A model generated the notes under the pieces. That model was not told the origin of the DNA and did no database searches. It saw only the letters and a list, made by a program, of their open reading frames with translations. From Chionis minor (Eukaryota > Chordata > Aves > Charadriiformes > Chionididae), in contig VZSF01007822.1 of NCBI GenBank assembly GCA_013398295.1, forward strand, positions 1 to 64,000: a stretch of DNA of 64,000 nt, read 5' to 3'. Every line of letters starts with the position of its first letter. Position 1 is the first letter of the stretch. This document shows, piece by piece, positions 37,075-46,100 of this stretch. The translations under genes were made by a program, and so were the position numbers.

Positions 37075-38100
37075 CAGCCCGTGTCTAGGAAATTCTCCAC
37101 TGCTGAACTCATACAGACAACGTTTGGAGAATATTTCTTACACGTTTCATTGACTGACTCAGTATGGAAATATGCATGTTTGCTACACACGAAAACTTCC
37201 ACATGCACACAGTTACCTCAAATTTTATTTTGTTTAATAATTTCTGTGGAGGTTCTCTGAAGATTAGCTGGGCTCCAATATTAGGTTCCTGCTTTTCCAA
37301 CAAATTGAAATATTCAAGCCACCGCTGGTTTGGGGGTTTGAAGTAGTTTGTTTTCCCTCTGCACCACCCCAGTTCTGATGGAGCCATAAATGGCCATGCC
37401 TATGCTCGAATTCCTGGACCCACGCAAGTCTTGGGACTATTTTCCACATCACAGCTTTTATCTGTAGATTCTGCCTAAATCTACCCTGTTAATTTGCAGT
37501 TCACAGACTTGGGGTGGGGGGTGGGGTGGGGTGGATTTCTGCGGTCTAGCAGGCAGCTCTGATTCAACGCAAGGATAATAGGTAGCTCTGTGAAATTCAT
37601 CCTCTCTGCCCTGGCTACCAGGCAGACCTTTTTAGGGAACGCTACTGCTATGACTTAGAGCCTCTGGGAATCATGAGAGATTGTTTGAAGCGTTCTGAAG
37701 GCTCAGAGCTGGTCAAGGCGGCAGGGCCGGGGCGGATGTCGTGGGGAGGCCTGGGGGAGGGACGGGGGCAGAGCGACCCTTATTTCAGAGGTATTCCTCG
37801 TGGCTTGTTGGGCGAGACTCAGGGCCGAGGTGCCCTCTCGGGAAGGCTGGCAGGCAGCGTGCCGCACAAACCCAGCTTCGTTTGGAAGCACAGAGATTCC
37901 CTGCAGTTTTCACATCGTACTCATGACTAAGTAGGCCTGGCTCAGCACCTGATTTTTTTTTGATTTTTTTCTTTCTCTTTTTTTCGTGTTTGATACCACA
38001 CTCCATGTTTACATACGTTCCTAAATTCCTAACATTTATCTTTTGACTTTTTCAACATCGAGTCTGAAACATTTGTCTCTCCGTGACTTAATTCCACCAC
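37075..38100. other. NEK10 5' intron, promoter-proximal
   Basis: GC content rises towards the CpG island. A G-quadruplex run lies at 37511-37531 and T-rich stretches at 37950-37985. No coding exon recognised. Confidence 0.55.
37511..37531 (+). other. Predicted G-quadruplex
   Basis: G4-T-G6-T-G4-T-G4 on the plus strand, four G runs separated by single-T loops. Plus is the template strand for NEK10, and the run is about 0.9 kb downstream of the likely start. Single-base loops and runs of at least four G predict a very stable quadruplex. Confidence 0.85.
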
Positions 38101-38385
38101 GGCTGAAGCATACGATCACGCAGCAGCGGCGTGACAAAACCTGGAGGCGCAGAGAAGCCAGCGGCCTCATTCTGTTGCCTCCTTCGTCCCCTCCCCACGC
38201 CAGCCCTCCGGCTTTCCCGGGGGGGTGGGTTGTGTGTGTGTGGAACGGGACAGAGAGGCGCTGCGAGCCCTTCCCGGAGACCGGTCCCGGGAAATGGGGC
38301 CGACAGCCGCCCCCGCAGCGGAGGCCGGCGGTGCGCCCCCACCCCCGCCACCTCCCCGCGCTGCCCTCAGGGAGCTGCCCCCCGC

Positions 38386-38432
38386 CGTCCCGTCCCGTCC
38401 CGTCCCACTCACGGCGCGGCGCGGCGCGGCGC
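38386..38432. repeat. Two pentamer tandem arrays
   Basis: Four perfect CGTCC units (38386-38405) and four perfect GGCGC units (38413-38432) lie 7 bp apart. The predicted NEK10 exon 1 donor falls between them. Confidence 0.9.
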
Positions 38433-38470
38433 TCCGCTCAGCCACCGGCTTACGGGGGACGCTCCCTCCG
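38413..38470 (-). other. NEK10: Predicted non-coding NEK10 exon 1
   Basis: The minus strand has a strong donor (CGCC|gtgagt) with GT at 38412-38411, just downstream of two CCAAT boxes. Since the coding exon at 32024 carries a 5'UTR and a splice acceptor, an upstream untranslated exon is required, and this is the best candidate. The 5' boundary is a guess. Confidence 0.4.
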
Positions 38471-38496
38471 CCGGGAACGGAACCCGGCCCCCCTGA

Positions 38497-38544
38497 CCAA
38501 TCACGTTCCGTCTTCTTCGACGGGAGCCCGGCCCGCCGGCCAAT
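38497..38544 (+). promoter_or_regulatory. Two CCAAT boxes
   Basis: CCAAT at 38497-38501 (gaccaatcacg) and 38540-38544 (ggccaatggc), both on the plus strand and 43 bp apart, inside the CpG island. Likely NF-Y sites; NF-Y acts in either orientation and often in spaced pairs. Confidence 0.6.
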
Positions 38545-38603
38545 GGCAAGCCGCCGTCTTCCGCGGCGAAGGGGCTTCCTAGCGACCGCCGACGCCGGCG
38601 GCC

Positions 38604-38617
38604 GTTGCCATGGACAC
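38604..38617 (-). promoter_or_regulatory. RFX-type X-box
   Basis: On the minus strand GTGTCCATGGCAAC has one mismatch to the RFX consensus GTNRCC(N0-3)RGYAAC; the second half-site is perfect. RFX factors with FOXJ1 drive genes of ciliated cells, which suits NEK10. It lies about 150 bp upstream of the predicted start. Confidence 0.65.
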
Positions 38618-38684
38618 GGGGACGCCAAAGCGGCGGGCGTGTAACAAGAAGAGGAGAAAAAGTCGTAATACAGTTCAGTAGATT

Positions 38685-38690
38685 TTTATT
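38685..38690 (-). terminator. SLC4A7: Distal polyadenylation signal of SLC4A7
   Basis: AATAAA on the minus strand (tttatt on plus), followed by a T-rich stretch within 40 bases. It is the last canonical hexamer before the NEK10 CpG island. Confidence 0.65.
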
Positions 38691-41534
38691 GCTTTTACCA
38701 ACTTTCTGAAACGTTACAAAAGATAATTTTATTCTAGCGGTAATTAAAACAACAAAAGGCTGTATCTTTCACATTAAAGACAAGTCTGAGAGAGTCGTGT
38801 TTTCTGTATAAACTGAATATTAAATTCTACATTTGGAATAATGTTTTCATCTGGCTTTGGATTTTGTTATAAAGTAAGAAAACATCAATGTAATTAGAAA
38901 AGCAGTCATAAAAAATTCGAACCGTACAGTATGTAATCACATTTCAAACAATCAGTATTAAAATCAAAATTGTAGTTCAGCTACAGATGCTGAACCCTGG
39001 AAGACACCTTTGCACAGGAGTATCAGCAACAATAGAAAGAAAAAGATTATAAATTATGTGTCTTGCCAATAAAATCATTTAGAAAGTTACTGATTTTCAA
39101 ACTCATTCATTATTCCAAATAAATGTCAACAGGTACTAAATTCAATATGAAAGTGTCTTTAGATTAACGTCAACGCCAACTAGGAAGTCCTACAAGTTTT
39201 CACTAAAAATGTTACAAAATAAAACCGACTTAAAATTACTAAGCAATTTGCTTTATTTCTAGCACTACTTTTACGCTGACTCAAAGCTGTGTGCCTCTAG
39301 TTTTAAAATTTGCCGTAAAATAAATTACTGTTGGTATAAACAGAGTACTTCACACACTCGTACTGTACTTGATAATGGATTTGACCTAGATGAGCCATTA
39401 AAACATTACTAATCACATGAAGCAAGAAGAAAACTAAAATCGTTGTGGCGCTCATCTCACAGACCACACTTGTGAACTGAAAAAATCATGAAACCTTATG
39501 AAATCTTATGATTTACAGAACGTATGTACAAGACAACCCTTTAAAACGGCGCAGGCTTCGCGACGTGACACCTATTTGTTACAGACATATTTTACAGCCT
39601 GTCGAACCTGCCTTTGCAAAGGGCACAGATTAGGAAGCTACCATATAAAGACAGAGATGCAGGTGAAGCAAATGGTAAAGTTACAGGGGAAACTTTCATT
39701 AAACATAGAAAAAATGGCCGAGACATTTGGTTGAGAAACCCTGCACTAGGGCACCAAATTCTACCCTAACAGGTTTTTACGATGACAAACTTGGCAATTG
39801 GGAACATTTCCCTGAATAACCTTACGTCAGAGCTGCAAAATTAATCTAGGAAGAAAGAATAATCAACTTGGGCATATGTAAACAGAATGAAAAGTGTCTC
39901 ACTGTCATACATATGAAAATACTAAGAATTAGTTTTGTAGAATATAATTTAAACACGAGACTGCATTTTTAGTGAAATATTTTAGGCGATAATTTAAATG
40001 GAGTGGTCAAAATTAAGACCTACACTTTATGTAAACATTCATATTTATAAATAAATTAGAAAAAGAAAGGAAAAAAGAAAAAGAGACAAAAAAAAAAAAG
40101 GGACTTCCTGAGGTGGCTCTGCAGCCAGATACACAGTAGCACTAAGCTCCATTCCGGGAAATCAAGGCATCTAAAAAAAAAAAAGTGCAGGGCTGTTTAC
40201 TTTCCTCTAACTGTTGGAATGGAAATACATTGGCGTAGTTTTTACAGGGCTTAATCCCTATTAAAAAAAATAACAACCAGTGCACAGCAATTATCACTGC
40301 TCTTTTGCATCCATTAAGGCAAACCTTCTATCTACATACAGTAAACTACATCCTTAGCCGTTTAATACTATGTGTGATTTTACAGCAGAGAAGGTGTAAA
40401 ATGAGCAGTGTGTTCATGTAACCATAGATTATCAATGGGGTTTTATGCACTTAATACCAGATCTTCTTCCAGGAAAAAAGTGCAAGCACAACATGCTACT
40501 GACCAAGAACACTGGACCTAAAAGTCACTGTAAACTGCTTTACAAGTCATGGTATTTCTGGCAGCATTAAAGTATCTACACGATTAAATAAATACTGTGA
40601 TTAGACTTGTGGGGCTTTGGTTTTGTTTCCTTTCAACTTCACTAGAAAAATACCCACTTCCTGTAATATTGACCAAAACTTAACCTTTCTGAAGTAGAAG
40701 CCAGATACAAGATGTGCAGCACCAGGGAACCCTGATTTCCAGCACTGAAGAGTTAAATATCTAAGAGGCTTGTAAGAATTTTTTGGGTCTTTGGAAATTG
40801 CTGTAGGACTGTGAACATGAAGTGTAAAATACTACCGGGAGGACCGGTACACAAGTAATGTATTGTGGACAAGACTTCGTAAACTGCCCAAAATACCTTC
40901 CCTCTTCGATTCAGCAAGAGCTACTTAGTAGTCAACAACTGATGTGCAGATGTGTACTTTTTTTGTGTGTGTTTTTGCATAACGCAGAAAGCTTTTGGGA
41001 AACCATCTGCTATGGTTTACTGTATCTCAGTTTGACTGGAGGGAAAACATGGGTATTTTCTGAAAGAGCACACAGGCAAGCTAAGGCACAAGCTACGCTA
41101 TTATCTAAGAATAAAGGAACGTGTGTCCACGTCATTACACAGTATGAGTCAAATTGGTAATGCAGACCTCACTTGCTTTGCCACTGACCTGAGCCTTTGT
41201 TTACGACAGTTTGGATAGCATTATTTGTATTGCTGTACACTTTGATTTACTTTCTTTAAACTGTCTTCTGGGAATTCAGCCAAATGAAAAAAGAAAAGAA
41301 AAAAAAAGAAAAACATTATTTAATTACATTACATTTAAAGGGAATGGTAACAGTCCATGTAACTTAAATACTATTTTTAAGATGTTTCTATTTATTCCCA
41401 CTGATTGTTTTGTTTCGTAATACACAATTATCTTCTCTCCAAGTGAGACTTGGCTGAAGAGCACCAAAATTCCACCTCAAGTGGTATTTTCAGATGAACT
41501 TTTTCCTCCTCCAGAATCATATCCTTCTGCAGTT

Positions 41535-41575
41535 GTTGAGAATTTTACCACGTGGTCCGTGGTAAAACTCTCAAC
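41535..41575 (-). other. Strong stem-loop in SLC4A7 3'UTR
   Basis: Arms 41535-41552 and 41558-41575 are inverted repeats with one mismatch in 18 and a 5-base loop. In the minus-strand (mRNA) sense the mismatch becomes a G.U pair, so the RNA stem is unbroken. Too short for a microRNA precursor. An E-box CACGTG lies at 41550-41555. Confidence 0.85.
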
Positions 41576-43033
41576 TTTGCCAAAAGCGGAATTAAGCAAA
41601 TAGCATCTTCTAATTTTAAATGAGCACAGATTCTAATTAAAGCCATTGTAATACATCCAGAAAGGGCTGGTGGCAATTCAGAATGTGAAGAGATCATTTC
41701 AGAAATTAAAGCCAAAGAACTAAGGCGTAAGGCAAAAAAAGTATTAAAAATGGAAACTGCGCAGGTAAGTGATCAAGATTTTCATTTATACATAAAATTC
41801 TCATTATTTCAACTACTATAATGGTAAACACTAGAACCTGAAAATGTAAGTACAATAAATGCACTGACTGCATCTTTATCAGTGAGCCCCAAAAATCCCA
41901 TTTACTTTAATAAATGAATATTTACTTTTTTTATTCCTCTTACATGATAAAAATTTATACTAATTAAAATAAATAAAAGTTTAAAAATAAGCTGGTGTGC
42001 AATCATATATGCCCTTTACAATGGAGAAGATCAGAACTGTACACACAAATACCACAAGCAATTTGTAATCCATAAAATAATACTGATCATAAATCTACTA
42101 CAGAGTTAAACTACAGCTAATTTAATCAAATACACAGTGAATTTAAAAATTAATTAAGAAATATACTTGATGAGGACATGAAATACTCTAAAGTTGCGGT
42201 TTTAAAGCTGAGTAAAGCAGACTCTGAAAGTCGATGGGAAAATGGAAGTAAAAACAGGAACAAAAGAATTCAAAAGTACTAATGTGGTATGTATGTGTAA
42301 CTTCCTATAGACCAAACTGCTGTCTGTAAATCGAATTTATATTGTGTAAACATGGCGTGTCCAGAGTGACAAATACTGACTTCGGACTGTAACTACAATT
42401 ACTGCGCTCATACTGCTACTGAATAACAATTTAAAAAAAAAATCAAGAGTGGATATTAAAAAAAAAAAAGAAGAAAAAGTAGCAGAACAGGGTATTTATA
42501 TGTATTTTAAAGATTAACTAATCGCCTGACTTGGGGCTCTAGGCCACTTCTATAAAACAGGAGAGACAGAATTCAGAAAACACTAGCATGTAGTGGAGAC
42601 ATAAAACACAGTAGTTCTTGTCAACAGCACATTAGTATTTGTTCTATGAAATCACCAAAAAAAGTATACCCTGCAAAAACAAGCAGTAACTGCCTGCACG
42701 GAAAACAAACTTCTGTAGCGCACATTATAAACAGAGGTATTGCAAAATTTTAAGCAATGTGGACCAGTAATTGTCAGCAAGAGCTGATTTAACTTTTATG
42801 CACATATTGATTATTGAAAATAATATGCATTCATTACAATCTTCCTATTTAAAAATGAAAATAAAACTTCCAATAAAATAAATAGCTGAAGTGTGATTAC
42901 CATTCATCTGATTTTGTAAGAAAATCTTCTCATTACGCAAGCATATCTACAGTGCCCTAAACAATGGCAGAATTAAATACATGTTGCTCCTTAAACTGGA
43001 AATCACACTTCAATGGTATAATATCCTGCAGTG

Positions 43034-43061
43034 ATATATATACACACACAAATACACACAA
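43034..43061. repeat. AT/AC microsatellite in SLC4A7 3'UTR
   Basis: Alternating tatata then acacac just past the stop codon. Confidence 0.7.
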
Positions 43062-43078
43062 TTCCCCTTGGTTCAGTT

Positions 43079-43160
43079 CTATAAAGATGTTTCGGCATCC
43101 ACATATTTCACAACAGGTGAATCTTCCACATTTATTTTCACACTTTCCGGTTTCTCAGGG
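43079..43160 (-). CDS. SLC4A7: SLC4A7 last coding exon, PDZ-binding tail
   Basis: Encodes [20 protein letters not shown] then DAETSL and the stop TAG (43081-43079). The C-terminal ETSL is a class I PDZ ligand, known in NBCn1 to bind scaffold proteins such as NHERF1. The acceptor is aaacag. The first base completes a Ser codon from either the cassette exon or the exon before it. Confidence 0.96.
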
Positions 43161-46100
43161 CTGTTTGAAAGCAAAGAGGAAAATGTAAGGTTGAGTTCAC
43201 TTCAGTAAAGGTTAAATTTCAAATATTTTATACTTAATCAAAACTTAAAGTATTTATGTAAAGATACTTTTATAATGATGCATTTCTATCATATTCTAGT
43301 AATCTTTAAATACTATTCACAGGAACAGTACTAGCTTAAAGAGAGAAATCACCAAGATCTCATCTATAAATACAATTTCCAGTCCCACTGCTTTTATTGA
43401 TTCTACTAATCTTTTGAAAAACAAACAAAACTAAAACCCACAAAAAAGGTCTCGTTAAAAACACTCAAAAATACCTAACAAGCAATATTATTAATCCTGC
43501 TTAACTACTGGGCACAGAAATGATTTTGTTCACAATACAAAACTGGGAAAACATTTTGGTCTTTTCAAAATGGGGACCCACACTTCTAACAACAGTGGAG
43601 GACGGTTAGAAATCTGCATAGGTGTGCGTTTAAGTGGAAGACTGGCTGGCCGGCACCTGAACAATTAACACTCTTAGAGACACAACCACTGAACAGGGGC
43701 TTAGCCAAGGACAGAAAGGAACACCCAGAGGTAGTTACAGGACAGTAGAAGAGAAACTGGAACGGCAGTTCCATTTAGTTCCATGCATTTTAGAAGAGAC
43801 AACACATCTGTGGAGTTGCTCTTTAAGGGAAGAAAAAAAAGAAAGTATTGGAAATTAATGCAAAGAGAAACGCTCTGGGATTCCTTAAAAAAATATACGT
43901 GTGCCTGGACTCTGCAGGGTCTATAAATTATGAAAGATGCTGGCAGTAGAAAGAAAAAGCAATCTGGATCAGTTTGGGAAAGACAAATCTAAAAAATAAT
44001 TTTTTAAAACAGGTTAAGATTTTTAAGAAATAATGCCAACCCACGTAACACGTAATCTGGAATTTCGAAAGACACTGGTTGCTTCAAACTGCATCCTATT
44101 TGAAACCTATAAATCTGAAAGTAGCAGTGCCTACAGAACCATTTTTACCATAGCGTTAAACATCTGTCCATGCTATCAGATGAAGACTGTTACACAGAAA
44201 AACCTTAACAGAACTGAGATGAGTAATTTACTGGGAATTACTTTTGACTGAGCAGCGGTAACACCTCTAAATCTCTCCAGCACCCACTACACAAAAAAAA
44301 GGGTAGCAAATACCTCAAAACAGCAACCAATCAACTGAGTTAAGGCTCAAGGAAATCCTGCCTTTAACATTTTCCAGATTGAAGCGATTATCAGATTGCC
44401 TCTAGAAAGAACTAGTTTCCAGCATCAGTGTTTTTTATTTTCCGTTTGTAGTTTTAGCAAGTTCGCTTCCAAGATGCAATTTTTACTATACTAATCTCAA
44501 GTGGGGAAATGTTATGGAATCAAAGGGAAATGCCTTATAGCAAAATATAAAAAAAAAAAAATGGAATGCTAAATATGACCTAAGTAGATCAAAAAACATT
44601 GCAAACTGGTCAGAAGGCTCATTTACTAGTGCTGCATATAATTCTATACTAACTTAACTTACTCGGGAAACAGGAAAGCACATGATGGAATTGTACTAAC
44701 TTCTAACTGCCTGAAAATGAAATCTAAAAATTTTACTTCTTCTGGAAAGAGAAATACAGGTCTGTATCTCTGCAAGCCCTATATATCCAATCATTATCAG
44801 ATAACGTACCAGAAGCATCCACAAATTCCATAACAGGTTTCTCAGAACCCAACATGAAAGGAAATAAACAATTAAAATATGAGGTTATACTGACACACAT
44901 ACTTTTTTTAATCTATTGCCTCTGTTATCTATCTTCCTGACAGTCTAGCTTGTGTGATACTCAAGTTTTTAAAAGTGTTTTTAAAATGTTTAAAACATTT
45001 ACTTAAATGTTTAAAAATGTTTAAACAATACAGGCTGAAGATTCACTTAAAATAGTGCCTGTGCTAATGAGTCTCTTCAGCTTTTCCTATTACAATACCT
45101 CCAAGTTCTCTCCTTGTCTCCTCCTTCACCCTCAGCTGACCTACTGTCTGGGCAAAACAAAGCGTATTTCCATGCCTAGTTTGGAGCAATGCATGTGTTG
45201 AATAAACAGACAGAATACAAGCGCTACATGCACAGCCACTGCTGCCGTTTTCCATGATGGAAGCTGAATGGTACCCGACAGCTTGGACGATGATGTACGA
45301 GTACTCCCCTCACCACAAACTCTTCCACCGAGACGTAATTTTACACAAAACTTGACAACTTCACATCTTTGAAGCCTGTCTTCCTTGGACAGATTTGGCC
45401 AAACAGACAGCAGGACTGCATAAGCTTAGTTATCCAAGTCAACCAAGCCAATTCTCCCCTCTTTCCTACATAAAAACTACTAAACAATAGTTGCACCGTG
45501 ATGGAACAGTCCACAGATGCCCGTCCCTATAAATTACTGGCCTTTCAGGAAGCTGGGGATATTCTATATGAATATTTGGTTTGTTCCCTTTGACAGATTC
45601 AGCCAGACAGGGAAGAAACTAAGATGGAATAGCAGAACGATTCACTGTTTACAGACTTTCTTGTTTGATGGGAGCTCACTGAGAAAGAAGTTCCAGGCCA
45701 TCAGAGAAGATATATGTCAGCTACAGGAAAACACTCATAGTCCTGAGGACTCCTAAGTCCAGTACTTCATCCAAGTACATTTCATATCCAATGAAGATAA
45801 TATTTGAGCCAAGTTTAATTTTCAGAGATTAACAGTGAGCTGGGGAAAAACCAACCGACGCATCCACAAAAACAGGGGGCAGACCGTAGGGCAGCAAAAA
45901 CCAACAACAGAAGTGCTGGACTTACCTTTTATTCCCACCAGCATTAGTAATGTTCAGGATCAAACAATTTCCACGCTCATATACATTCTAGTAAAGCTTT
46001 TAGAAACCCTAAGCCCATCAGAGTAGCATACAATTGTATTAAGCAAATAAAAACTTTAAAATTGTAATACTACGTTTAGCAAAATACTTGAATTCTTTAC

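Larger units (their letters stand above)
38110..38645 (-). promoter_or_regulatory. NEK10: CpG island and NEK10 promoter
   Basis: A sharp GC- and CpG-rich block in otherwise AT-rich sequence, at the position where the upstream end of NEK10 is expected. It holds two CCAAT boxes (38497-38501 and 38540-38544, on the plus strand), a near-consensus X-box (38604-38617) and no TATA box. With CCAAT boxes typically 50-100 bp upstream, a start near 38420-38470 on the minus strand is likely. Open frames across this block on both strands are an effect of GC content. Confidence 0.85.
38665..43078 (-). other. SLC4A7: SLC4A7 3'UTR
   Basis: About 4.4 kb from the stop codon to a distal signal AATAAA (plus 38685-38690), with cleavage expected near 38665. 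Other AATAAA hexamers on the minus strand sit at about 41930-41935, 41391-41396 and 39252-39257 and could give shorter messages. It contains a strong hairpin at 41535-41575. The long UTR fits what I recall of mammalian SLC4A7 mRNA. No coding exon is seen inside. Confidence 0.75.

Noticed and set aside
38043..38644. Several long open frames on both strands in the CpG island (up to 179 codons)
   Set aside because: Overlapping frames on both strands with Pro/Arg/Gly-rich low-complexity translations are expected from GC-rich DNA with few stops.
41535..41575. Reading the 3'UTR hairpin as a microRNA precursor
   Set aside because: The stem is 18 bp and the whole element 41 nt; pairing does not extend outside, so it is too short for Drosha/Dicer processing.
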